Assembly: GCA_018812395.1 (NCBI GenBank)
Contig: JAHJDS010000305.1
Span: forward strand, 1-10,768
Direction: 5' to 3'
Origin: Pseudomonadota bacterium
GTDB lineage: Bacteria > Desulfobacterota > Desulfarculia > Desulfarculales > JAHJDS01
DNA: 10,768 nt
This document shows positions 1 to 5,924 of this stretch, piece by piece. Made by a program: the position numbers and the translations under genes. The notes beneath the pieces were generated by a model. That model ran no database searches. It had not been told where the DNA came from and saw only the letters and a list, made by a program, of their open reading frames with translations. Every line of letters starts with the position of its first letter. Positions within the stretch are counted from its first letter, which is position 1.

Positions 1-270
1 GGAGCCGCGGAGCAGGATCTCGCCCTCATAGCCTCCTCGACGCCGGGTCAGAGTCAGGATGTTGGGCAAAAAGACCGCCTCGTCGTCGGCCATGAACAGT
101 CGGGACAGTTCCCGACCAACTATTTCACTTTCCCGGTAACCGAAAAGGTCTTCGGCAAAGGGATTGACGTAGCGCACCCGGGCGTCGGCGTCGGCGACGA
201 TGATGCCGAACTTGATCGCCGATAACAGGTCGGTCATGAAGTCGCTGGTGGGCAAGAACTTCTCGGTCAC
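1..270 (-). CDS. PAS-domain signalling protein, N-terminal fragment (3' end outside window)
   Basis: The first 90 codons of a minus-strand gene are visible; the C-terminus lies beyond position 1. The translation begins VTEKFLPTSDF and carries a PAS-type stretch at residues about 12-90: IKFGIIVADADARVRYVNPF, then AEDLFGYRESEIVGREL, then LFMADDEA. The pattern 'G-I-IVAD...-V-YVNP-AE-LFGY-ESE-VG' is typical of sensory PAS folds that bind a ligand or cofactor in histidine kinases, diguanylate cyclases or sigma54 activators. The output domain cannot be seen, so the class is unknown. A GTG at 268-270 is the assumed start; only a weak GGGACGG lies upstream. An in-frame TTG at about 301-303 and an ATG at codon 12 are alternatives. 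It follows the ATP-grasp gene in the same direction after 73 bases that hold a palindrome. No signal peptide or membrane segment is seen in this part. Confidence 0.8.
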   Translation of the reverse strand, partial: MTEKFLPTSDFMTDLLSAIKFGIIVADADARVRYVNPFAEDLFGYRESEIVGRELSRLFMADDEAVFLPNILTLTRRRGGYEGEILLRGS

Positions 271-283
271 GGCCGCCGTCCCG

Positions 284-312
284 GTAAACTGGGGGTTTTG
301 GCCCAAGTTTAC
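284..312. repeat. 7-bp perfect palindrome upstream of the PAS gene
   Basis: GTAAACT (284-290) and AGTTTAC (306-312) are perfect inverted repeats. On the minus strand the 15-base loop contains GGG and CCC that can extend the stem. One arm overlaps a TATAGT box (minus strand, 311-316) that resembles a -10 element, although no -35 sits at proper spacing. It could be an operator for a dimeric regulator or a 5'-UTR hairpin. It lacks a following T-tract, so it is not a good terminator. Confidence 0.5.
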
Positions 313-343
313 TATAAAACCGGTGTCGCCCGCCACCCGGCGG

Positions 344-1120
344 TCAAATCTCGCCCGCGGCGATCATGTCTCCCACCACCCGGGCCGGATCGACGCCGGC
401 CTCCCGCAACCCGACGGTGCCGTATTTCATGTTGGCTTCCAGGACGTACCACCGGCCGTCGCTCCGGGCCAGGTCCAGGCCGACCTCATCGAGATCGCAG
501 GCCCCGGCCGCCTCCACGGCCAGGCGGATGGCGTCGGGCGGCAGGTCTTCAAAGGAGATGGACGCTCCGGCGTGAACGTTGGCCCGCCATTCGCCGGCGG
601 GCGGCCGCCGCCAGTAGGCGACGACGGACCGGTAGTTGAGGGCCACCACCCGCAAGACCTCGGCCCCGGGCAAAAAACGCTGAATATAGGCCACCGGATG
701 CCCGTCCAGGTAGCGCTCCAGGTCCCGGGGCCCTTGGATCAGGAACACCCCCTCCCCCCGCCCGGAGAAGCGGGGCGTCTTGGCCACGAACGGATAATCC
801 CACTCCCCGGGGATCCGCCGGCGCTGGCGGTGGAAATAGACCCTGGTTCGGGGGTGAGGCACGCCCCGCAACTTGAACAGGGTCGTCTGCTTTATCTTGT
901 CGCCCTGGAGCTGGTGGCAGGTCAGGGAGGGAAAGATGCGCTTGCCCATGGCGCACATTTGGGCGGCGAAGTAGTGGGTGGGATAGTAGATGACCGGCGC
1001 CGCCTGGATCAGGTCCAGATCCGACGGCGAATAATCCTCGAGGTTGGGCCGGATGCCCAGGGTCTTGACCCACGGCACCCCGGCCAGACGGGCCCCCAGG
1101 GCGACGGCGGCCCTGGTCAC
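344..1120 (-). CDS. RimK-like ATP-grasp domain protein
   Basis: 258 residues. ATP-grasp enzymes join a carboxylate, activated as acyl-phosphate, to an amine or thiol; the RimK/LysX/GshB branch is the closest match. Visible are a pre-grasp segment (residues 1-70, including PVIYYPTHYFAAQM), an ATP-grasp N-lobe with K114 in PFVAKTPRFSGRGEGVF, and the metal-binding C-lobe with D216 (GLDLARSDG) and E228/N230 in VLEANMKYGTVGL. Lys plus the Asp/Glu/Asn metal set suggests an active enzyme, but nothing reveals the substrate. The GTG start at 1118-1120 is chosen because it overlaps the TGA of the upstream acyltransferase gene by 4 bases (GTGA). No Shine-Dalgarno sequence is visible, which fits translational coupling. 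The frame stays open up to 1258, but that extension would lie inside the neighbour and reads as low-complexity Gly/Pro/Arg. It is the last gene of a four-gene minus-strand run. Confidence 0.85.
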   Translation of the reverse strand: MTRAAVALGARLAGVPWVKTLGIRPNLEDYSPSDLDLIQAAPVIYYPTHYFAAQMCAMGKRIFPSLTCHQLQGDKIKQTTLFKLRGVPHPRTRVYFHRQRRRIPGEWDYPFVAKTPRFSGRGEGVFLIQGPRDLERYLDGHPVAYIQRFLPGAEVLRVVALNYRSVVAYWRRPPAGEWRANVHAGASISFEDLPPDAIRLAVEAAGACDLDEVGLDLARSDGRWYVLEANMKYGTVGLREAGVDPARVVGDMIAAGEI

Positions 1121-1938
1121 CGAACCACGGACCGCGGGGGGCGAATCACCGACCGGGCCCGATAGTAGCCCGGACTGACCGTCGAATTGGGCGCCACCAG
1201 GCTCCGCGGACCGAGCAGGACGCCGGGGTTGGTCACCGAGTTGCAGCCCAGCTCGCAACCGTCGCCGATGATCGCCCCCAGCTTGCGCAGACCGGTCCGA
1301 AATATTTTGCCCTCGATCTTGAGGTCGACGCCGCCCTCGACGATCTTGAGGTTGGCCAGCTTGGTCCCGGCGCCCAGGTTGCAGCCCCGGCCGAGAATCG
1401 AGTCACCGACGTAGGCGAAGTGGCCGGCCTTGGCCCCGTCCAGAAACACGGCCGTCTTGACCTCGGTCACGTGGCCGACCACGCAACCCGCGCCGACCAG
1501 ACAGTTGCCCCGCAGATAGGCCCCCTGCCGGACCTCGGTGCGGGGGCCGATCCGGGTCGGTCCCTTGATCATGGCCCCCGGCTCGACGACCGCCCCCGGG
1601 GACAACTCCACCTCGTCCGAGGCGATGGACGCCCCGGCGTAGATGAGGGTCGCCCCCTCCAGGGCCTGGCCGTCGACGCTGACCCCGAACGACCCCTTGG
1701 TGGCGTCGCCCGGATCGAGCCGCACCCCGTCGATGATGAGCCGCCCCTGGTGCAGGACTGTCGTCCGGGAGACAAGGTCGCCGAACCGCTCCCGGACGGG
1801 CCCCACGTTGGGCTCGAGTTTTTGCTCGAAAAAGACGCGGAGGCGTTCCAGGGCCTCCCAGACGTACTCCAGGCCGTCGAACAATTCGGCCGCGAGCGGG
1901 TCGTCGCCCAGTTGGAAAAAATCGGCCGGGGCCGGCAC
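1117..1938 (-). CDS. Stand-alone GlmU-type left-handed beta-helix acyltransferase
   Basis: 273 residues. The central and C-terminal part (about 95-260) is a hexapeptide-repeat beta-helix, with repeats such as GAVVEPGAMIKGPTRIGPRT and the hallmark KAGHFAYVGDSILG. It resembles the acetyltransferase half of GlmU, which transfers acetyl from acetyl-CoA to glucosamine-1-phosphate. Taking H173 as E. coli H363, the residues recalled for the GlmU active site fall at identical spacing: R143 (R333), K161 (K351), Y176 (Y366), N187 (N377) and N196 (N386). The uridylyltransferase half is absent; residues 1-60 instead form a short alpha-helical region (PLAAELFDGLEYVWEAL). It is probably cytosolic and may form trimers as the family does. 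The substrate is unknown, perhaps a sugar phosphate or nucleotide sugar. The GTG start at 1936-1938 is supported by a strong GAGGTGA site. The TGA overlaps the next gene's GTG. Proteins of this type are often labelled GlmU or thymidylyltransferase-like; I do not assign glmU. Confidence 0.86.
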   Translation of the reverse strand: MPAPADFFQLGDDPLAAELFDGLEYVWEALERLRVFFEQKLEPNVGPVRERFGDLVSRTTVLHQGRLIIDGVRLDPGDATKGSFGVSVDGQALEGATLIYAGASIASDEVELSPGAVVEPGAMIKGPTRIGPRTEVRQGAYLRGNCLVGAGCVVGHVTEVKTAVFLDGAKAGHFAYVGDSILGRGCNLGAGTKLANLKIVEGGVDLKIEGKIFRTGLRKLGAIIGDGCELGCNSVTNPGVLLGPRSLVAPNSTVSPGYYRARSVIRPPRSVVR

Positions 1939-1941
1939 CGT

Positions 1942-1948
1942 TCACCTC
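1942..1948 (-). promoter_or_regulatory. Strong ribosome binding site for the acyltransferase gene
   Basis: GAGGTGA on the minus strand, with its GAGG core 6 bases before the GTG at 1936-1938. This is the best Shine-Dalgarno match in the minus-strand operon and fixes the GTG start. Confidence 0.75.
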
Positions 1949-1975
1949 AGCTCGAGTAATCGCCGGAAAACCGCG

Positions 1976-2009
1976 GCCCGGGAATCCAACGTCCACGCCT
2001 TTCCCGGGC
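1976..2009 (-). repeat. 9-bp inverted repeat (hairpin) between two operon genes
   Basis: GCCCGGGAA (1976-1984) and TTCCCGGGC (2001-2009) are perfect inverted repeats around a 16-base loop, inside the 86-base gap between the membrane-protein and acyltransferase genes. In the minus-strand transcript the hairpin is followed by CGCGGTTTTCC, with only four Ts and set back from the stem. It is at best a weak, leaky terminator, and otherwise an mRNA-stability or processing hairpin. Confidence 0.5.
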
Positions 2010-2024
2010 GGCCCCCGAAGCCGG

Positions 2025-2582
2025 TCACTTCTGCCGGCGGGCCTCCTCCGGGGTCCTGAACACGCCGCTGGCCCAGGGGCGATCGGCCGCTATCAGGCGG
2101 ACGAGTCCGCCCACCCGGGGCTTGAAACCCTGGGGCAGATCGAATTGCAGACTGTCTTTGCCCTTGGGGAGCGTGCCCGCGGCCACGACCTTGGTTTCGG
2201 TGACCACAAAGGGGACGTAGCTGACCACCCCGGCCAAAAGGCCCCGGGCCAGTTCGGCCTGCCGAGCCTGGCGGTCCCGGGCCGCGCTGATCCCGCCGGC
2301 CAGCGGCCGGGGCGGCTCGAAAACCTGGACTCGCAAATCCGACGGGGCCGGCTTGAGCAGTTTGACCATCACCACCAGGCGGCCCTTGGACATGTCCACC
2401 ACCCCGGCCGCGCCGAGTCGCGTCCCGGCCGGGGACCGCAGGCGGGTCACCTGAAGCAGATTTTGCCCCGGACTCATGTACTGGTAGAAGATCCAAATCA
2501 CGGCCACGCCCAGCAGGATGTAGAGCAGCATCCGGCTCCTCGGGCTGCGGCGCTCCGGGGTGGGGATCATGCCTTCGGTCAT
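2025..2582 (-). CDS. Single-pass membrane protein of unknown function
   Basis: 185 residues; not recognised as a named family. A basic, proline-containing N-terminus (PERRSPRSR, residues 9-17) precedes one hydrophobic helix (about 18-36, MLLYILLGVAVIWIFYQYM). By the positive-inside rule the N-terminus is cytoplasmic and residues about 40-185 lie outside the inner membrane. The exported part looks like a beta-rich domain (for example RLVVMVKLLKPAPSDLRVQV and TKVVAAGTLPKGKDSLQF), with no cysteines or catalytic motif visible. The ATG at 2580-2582 follows GAGGACTGAGACC and lies 4 bases after the TGA of the TPR gene, so the two are very likely co-translated. Codon 5 is another ATG and is a possible alternative start. 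By context it may anchor or assist the TPR protein or the enzymes encoded downstream. Confidence 0.75.
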   Translation of the reverse strand: MTEGMIPTPERRSPRSRMLLYILLGVAVIWIFYQYMSPGQNLLQVTRLRSPAGTRLGAAGVVDMSKGRLVVMVKLLKPAPSDLRVQVFEPPRPLAGGISAARDRQARQAELARGLLAGVVSYVPFVVTETKVVAAGTLPKGKDSLQFDLPQGFKPRVGGLVRLIAADRPWASGVFRTPEEARRQK

Positions 2583-2586
2583 GGTC

Positions 2587-3315
2587 TCAGTCCTCGGTGG
2601 CCTCGAGATGGGCCAGATAGGCCCGCCCCTCGGCGAAGTCGGGATTGATTTTCAGAGCCAGCGTCAACCAGTTGACGGCCGCCGCCCGGTCCCCCTTCTC
2701 GTGGCAGACCCGCCCCAGGTTGTAGTACAGGTTTTCGTCGTCGTCGACAATGGACAGGGCCTTTTGGTAGTGACCGATGGCCTCCTCGAACAGGCCCATC
2801 TTGCGCAGCGCGATGCCGAATTCGTTGAACAGGTGCTTGTTCCTTTCCTCGAACACGGCCTCGATGCCGGACAGCCTGACGAACACCTCCCGGGCCTTGT
2901 CCGTCTCGCCCATCTGGACGTAGGTCTGGCCCAGGCCGAAGTTGGCCCGAACGTTATCCTCGTCAAATTTAAGGGCGTTATTGAACTCGAACTCGGCGGA
3001 GTTGTACTCCTTGTCCTGATAGTGACGTTCGGCCAGGGCGACTATCTTTTCCACCCGGGTCTGTTTCTGCCTCGCCTCACGGGTCTCCAGGTAACCGGGC
3101 TGGGCAACGAACCGTTTCTCGAATTCCTCGATCTCCACTTCCTCGGTGATGCCGGTCGGACGGTCGTCCATGTCCAGGAGTTCGATCCGGACCGTCTCCT
3201 CGTCGATCTGCCGGGCCGTCCAGTAGTTATCCAGCTGCCTCCGTTGGGCGGTATCTCCCACGCCCAAGGTGGCTGACCTGGACTCGAGATACACGCCCGG
3301 GGCGATCCGGCTCAT
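2587..3315 (-). CDS. Tetratricopeptide-repeat (TPR) protein
   Basis: 242 residues. Residues 1-80 form a non-TPR domain (MSRIAPGVYLESRSATLGVG; YWTARQIDEETVRIELLDMD; then RPTG and an acidic EEVEIEEFEKRF). The layout resembles the N-terminal domain I recall from TPR proteins of sulfate-reducing deltaproteobacteria, but this is memory, not a search. TPR units follow at about 89-122 (ALAERHYQDKEYNSAEFEFN), 123-150, 162-190 (LFNEFGIALRKMGLFEEAIG) and 195-227 (NLYYNLGRVCHEKGDRAAAV), with the usual Gly, Ala, Tyr and Pro positions. TPRs are protein-docking scaffolds. No signal peptide is seen, so it is probably cytoplasmic. The ATG at 3313-3315 is chosen although its AAGG site is weak. The frame is open further upstream, but that would run through a terminator hairpin and over larE, and it reads as non-protein-like. 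It is the first gene of the four-gene operon. Confidence 0.83.
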   Translation of the reverse strand: MSRIAPGVYLESRSATLGVGDTAQRRQLDNYWTARQIDEETVRIELLDMDDRPTGITEEVEIEEFEKRFVAQPGYLETREARQKQTRVEKIVALAERHYQDKEYNSAEFEFNNALKFDEDNVRANFGLGQTYVQMGETDKAREVFVRLSGIEAVFEERNKHLFNEFGIALRKMGLFEEAIGHYQKALSIVDDDENLYYNLGRVCHEKGDRAAAVNWLTLALKINPDFAEGRAYLAHLEATED

Positions 3316-3401
3316 GGCCGCCGCCTTGGTCGGTGGCGCCGTCTGGGTCGATGGCGGGACATACGCCGGAATTGAAACACCTTTTCGGCCCTGGAGCAAG
3401 T

Positions 3402-3446
3402 AAAAAACCGGGCGTTCGCCGCCAGGCTGGCGGGCCCCGCCCCGGT
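3402..3446 (-). terminator. Intrinsic terminator, minus-strand direction, upstream of the TPR operon
   Basis: On the minus strand ACCGGGGCG (3438-3446) pairs with CGCCCGGT (3407-3414) with one bulged G. A nested CGCCA-GCC-TGGCG hairpin lies between them, and TTTTTT (3402-3407) follows directly. Stem plus T6 is the classic rho-independent shape. The plus-strand copy lacks a T-tract, so it works only toward the TPR genes. It lies between larE's start and the TPR start. It could therefore stop antisense transcripts from larE, act as a leader attenuator of the TPR operon, or end a short untranslated RNA. I saw no convincing promoter that decides between these. Confidence 0.6.
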
Positions 3447-3493
3447 GTGATACATCTATGTTCGACGGGGTCTCGAGGTTTTGAGAAACGACC

Positions 3494-4288
3494 GTGGACA
3501 GAGATACGCGCCATAAACTGGACCGGCTGACGGCCGCGTTGACCCGGATGGGCCGGCTGCTGGTGGCGCTGAGCGGCGGGGTGGACAGCGCCGCGTTGCT
3601 CTGCCTGGCGGCCCGAACGGCCGAGCACGTCGAGGCGGCCACCGTGGACTCCCCCCTCACCCCGCGGCGGGACCTGGCCGACGCCGAAGCGATCGTCCGA
3701 CTGGCCGGCGTCCGGTGGCACCGCCTCCGCCTGGACGAACGGACCGAGGCCGACGTGCGCCTCAATCCCCCGGACCGGTGCTACCGTTGCAAGCGGCTCC
3801 GGTTCGGACGCCTGGTGGACCTGGCCGCCGCCAAGGGCCTCGGCGCGGTGGTCGACGGCGCCAATGCCGACGACTCGGCCGACGACCGCCCCGGGATGCG
3901 GGCCGCCGCCGAGTTGGGCGTCCGCAGCCCCTTGCTCGAGGCCGGACTGACCAAGGCCGATCTCAGGCAAATCGCCCGGGATCTGGGCCTGCCCGTGGCC
4001 GACAAGCCGGCGGCGGCCTGCCTGGCCACCCGGATGGAGGTCGGGGTCGAACTGGACTCGGCCCTGCTGCGCCGCATCGACCGGGCCGAGGCGTTCCTCC
4101 AGGATTTGGGGCTGGGGCTGGTCCGGTGCCGGGTGAGGGGCAAGGCGGCCGTCATCGAGGTGGAGCCGACGCAGATCGCCCGTCTGACCGAGGATCAGAC
4201 CCGACAGCGAGTGGTCGCCAAGCTGACGGAATTGGGCTTTGACCCAGTGACGGTCAGTCTTCGTGGTTACGGCGGATTCATCGGCTGA
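3494..4288 (+). CDS. larE: LarE, ATP-dependent sacrificial sulfur transferase for nickel-pincer cofactor
   Basis: 264 residues, normal family length. LarE adenylates the pyridinium dicarboxylate nucleotide made by LarB and inserts sulfur, giving the precursor that LarC loads with nickel; LarA racemases use the product. Visible are the PP-loop SGGVDS (27-32) for ATP, the DGANADD segment (121-127), and the family motif KPAAACLATRMEVG (171-184). C176 occupies the sacrificial-cysteine position of the L. plantarum enzyme. Two further cysteines, C96 and C99 in DRCYRCK, form a CxxC. Three active-site cysteines are the pattern of the [4Fe-4S]-dependent LarE described from Thermotoga maritima, so this protein may recycle sulfur through a cluster rather than destroy its own cysteine (inference). 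The GTG start is the first one after an in-frame TGA at 3482-3484; the ribosome site is weak (GAGA). It is divergent from the TPR operon and convergent with glgA. No larB or larC is in the window. Confidence 0.93.
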   Translation: MDRDTRHKLDRLTAALTRMGRLLVALSGGVDSAALLCLAARTAEHVEAATVDSPLTPRRDLADAEAIVRLAGVRWHRLRLDERTEADVRLNPPDRCYRCKRLRFGRLVDLAAAKGLGAVVDGANADDSADDRPGMRAAAELGVRSPLLEAGLTKADLRQIARDLGLPVADKPAAACLATRMEVGVELDSALLRRIDRAEAFLQDLGLGLVRCRVRGKAAVIEVEPTQIARLTEDQTRQRVVAKLTELGFDPVTVSLRGYGGFIG

Positions 4289-4322
4289 TCGCGGCTGTCC
4301 CCTCCGCCCCCCCGGCCTTCAG

Positions 4323-5822
4323 CTATTTATCCCCAGAAACCAAGTCAGTTCGACCCGGGCCCATCGCCCGCTCGAGGCGCTTGGCCTGGACCAACCGCTG
4401 ATACACCTCGACGTATTGCCCGGCCGGCCAGGCGAAGTCTCGAGCCATGCCCCGCCCTCTGGCCCGATGCCAGTCCGGGGCCTCCAGGTAGACGCCCTCC
4501 GCTCGGGCCAGGGCGTCCCTCAGGGCCCCCGGCGCGAACGGCTTGAATCTGAAGCCGGTGCCTTCATCCCGGTCCGGATCGATCTCGGACACGGTGTCGT
4601 TGAGGCCGCCGACGGCCCGGACCACCGGCACGGCCCCGTAGCGCAGGGCGTACATCTGGGTCAGCCCGCAGGGTTCGTTGAGCGAAGGCATCAGGAATAT
4701 ATCGCAACCGCCCAGGATCCGCCGGGCCAGACCGTAGTCCTGCCCGAACACGACCGCCACCCGGTCCGGGTGCGCGGCCGCCGCCCGGGAAAAGAACTCG
4801 GCCAGCTCGGCCACGGGAGAGGAGCCCAACAGGACCAGACCGTAGTCCAGGGCCAGGAAGTCTTCCCAGCCGTCCCGCAGCAGTTGAAAGCCCTTTTGCC
4901 GGGCCAGCCGGGTGACCACCCCCACCAGCGGCCGGTCCGGCCGGGGCGCCAGGTCGAATTCGGCCAGGAGGGCCGCCTTGCACCCGCCCTTGCCGGACAG
5001 ATCGGCCGGCGAGTAGTTGGCCGGCAGGGCCTCGTCCGTGCCCGGGTCCCAGGCCGCGGGGTCGATGCCGTTGAGGATGCCGAACACCTCGCCGCCGCGG
5101 TCCCGGAGCACGCCGTCCAGACCGTAGCCGAACTCGGGCGTCTGGATTTCCGCGGCGTGGGTCGGGCTGACCGTCCCCACCCCGTCGGCCATGATGATCC
5201 CGCCCTTGAGGAAGCTGACGTCGCCCCAGAACTCGAGGCCGCGCCGGTCGTCCAGATGGGCCGGCAGGCCGGTGGCGGCGAACTTGTCCCTCGAAAAGCG
5301 GCCCTGGTGTTCGAGGTTGTGAATGGTCAAGAGCGTGGCCGTGGAGGCCAGAGCATCATCGGCGGCCCAGGCCAGCAGGGGCGCCATCAAGGCCGCCTGC
5401 CAGTCGTGGGCGTGGATCACGTCCGGACGCCAGCCCCGGTCACGGCACAGGGCCAGCACCGCCTGGCAGAACAGGGCGTACCGCTCAGCGTTGTCCCAAT
5501 AACCCCCCGTCGGCGGACCGTAGATATGGTCGCGGTCGAAAAAGGGATCATATCCGATCAGGTAGACCGGCACCCCCAGCCGGTCGCTCCGCATCACCCG
5601 GACCTTGACCGTGGTCCCCAGAAACGGCACCGTCAGGGCGTCGATCACCGGACTCAACTCGCGGCGGTCGGCCACCAGGCGGCCGTAATCGGGCATGACC
5701 ACGGACACGTCCAGGCCAAGCCGACCCAGCTCGACGGGCAGCGCGGCCAGGACGTCGGCCAGCCCGCCCGTCTGGGCCAGCGAGCCCACCTCGGAGGCCA
5801 CAAACAGAATTTCAAGGGCCAT
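4323..5822 (-). CDS. glgA: Glycogen synthase (GT5, ADP-glucose type)
   Basis: 499 residues, close to the family length. It adds glucose from a nucleotide sugar to the non-reducing end of alpha-1,4-glucan, in the cytosol. Two Rossmann lobes (GT-B) are evident: an N-lobe (1-250, with TGGLADVLAALP, HAHDWQAAL at 137-145, IHNLEHQGRF and NGIDPAAWDP) and a C-lobe with TRLARQKG (R305, K310) and NEPCGLTQMYALRYG (382-396), where E383 matches E. coli E377. The oddity is in the substrate loop near the N-terminus: the near-invariant K-T-G-G-L reads Q17-T-G-G-L (codon CAG), replacing the lysine that contacts ADP-glucose in E. coli GlgA (K15). Two adjacent ATGs exist; the second (5820-5822) is preferred because GGGGAGGGG is 6 bases before it and 3 before the first. 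The open frame upstream of 5825 crosses the promoter and is not protein-like. It is divergent from the GH57 genes, which suggests shared control of glycogen turnover. Confidence 0.94.
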   Translation of the reverse strand: MALEILFVASEVGSLAQTGGLADVLAALPVELGRLGLDVSVVMPDYGRLVADRRELSPVIDALTVPFLGTTVKVRVMRSDRLGVPVYLIGYDPFFDRDHIYGPPTGGYWDNAERYALFCQAVLALCRDRGWRPDVIHAHDWQAALMAPLLAWAADDALASTATLLTIHNLEHQGRFSRDKFAATGLPAHLDDRRGLEFWGDVSFLKGGIIMADGVGTVSPTHAAEIQTPEFGYGLDGVLRDRGGEVFGILNGIDPAAWDPGTDEALPANYSPADLSGKGGCKAALLAEFDLAPRPDRPLVGVVTRLARQKGFQLLRDGWEDFLALDYGLVLLGSSPVAELAEFFSRAAAAHPDRVAVVFGQDYGLARRILGGCDIFLMPSLNEPCGLTQMYALRYGAVPVVRAVGGLNDTVSEIDPDRDEGTGFRFKPFAPGALRDALARAEGVYLEAPDWHRARGRGMARDFAWPAGQYVEVYQRLVQAKRLERAMGPGRTDLVSGDK

Positions 5823-5825
5823 CAT

Positions 5826-5834
5826 CCCCTCCCC
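5826..5834 (-). promoter_or_regulatory. Ribosome binding site deciding the glgA start
   Basis: GGGGAGGGG on the minus strand. Its GGAG core is 6 bases from the ATG at 5820-5822 but only 3 from the ATG at 5823-5825, favouring the downstream ATG. Confidence 0.65.
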
Positions 5835-5846
5835 AAAGGTCGCCCC

Positions 5847-5875
5847 ATCATAACCGACCCCGGTTCCCAGGCCAA
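5847..5875 (-). promoter_or_regulatory. Probable sigma70-type promoter of glgA
   Basis: On the minus strand TTGGCC (5870-5875, 4/6 match to TTGACA) and TATGAT (5847-5852, 5/6 match to TATAAT) are separated by exactly 17 bases. This puts the start of transcription near 5840 and leaves a short leader containing the GGGGAGGGG ribosome site. It is the best -35/-10 pair I found in the window. Confidence 0.55.
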
Positions 5876-5879
5876 GTGG

Positions 5880-5924
5880 GTCTTGAGTTTTGGCCGGCCT
5901 TGCATTAAGCTCAGGAGTCAAGAC
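5880..5924. repeat. 7-bp inverted repeat spanning the promoter region of the GH57 genes
   Basis: GTCTTGA (5880-5886) and TCAAGAC (5918-5924) are perfect inverted repeats 31 bases apart, with a GGCCGGCC palindrome (5892-5899) between them. The left arm overlaps the candidate -35 and the right arm the expected transcription start of the GH57 gene. It could be a looping or paired operator site, or chance. Confidence 0.3.
5883..5911 (+). promoter_or_regulatory. Candidate promoter of the GH57 gene run
   Basis: TTGAGT (5883-5888) and TAAGCT (5906-5911) are 17 bases apart. The -35 matches 4/6 and the -10 only 3/6, though it keeps the important TA....T positions. A start near 5918 would leave a leader of about 26 bases containing GGAGCGAGG. 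The position is sensible but the match is weak. Confidence 0.3.

Noticed and set aside
311..347. TTGACC and TATAGT as a promoter for the PAS gene
   Set aside because: The spacer is 25 bases, far too long for a sigma70 promoter. The sequence at the correct -35 position (CGGGTG) does not match.
1121..1258. Upstream extension of the ATP-grasp frame by 46 codons
   Set aside because: It lies wholly within the acyltransferase gene and reads as low-complexity. The GTGA overlap start gives a normal pre-grasp domain.
3371..3399. TTGCTC-N17-TTCAAT as a promoter for the TPR operon
   Set aside because: The spacing is correct, but matches are only 3/6 and 4/6, too weak to list as a feature.
3316..3765. 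Upstream extension of the TPR gene, including an in-frame TTG at 3397-3399
   Set aside because: It would run through the terminator hairpin and over larE, has no ribosome site, and its Ser/Arg-rich translation does not look like protein.
4289..4322. Bidirectional terminator between the convergent larE and glgA genes
   Set aside because: The 34 bases contain C-runs but no stem-loop with a T-tract on either strand.
5891..5904. Possible sigma54 promoter (TGGC and TTGCA elements) before the GH57 gene
   Set aside because: Only 8 bases separate the GG and GC dinucleotides, whereas sigma54 promoters need 10.
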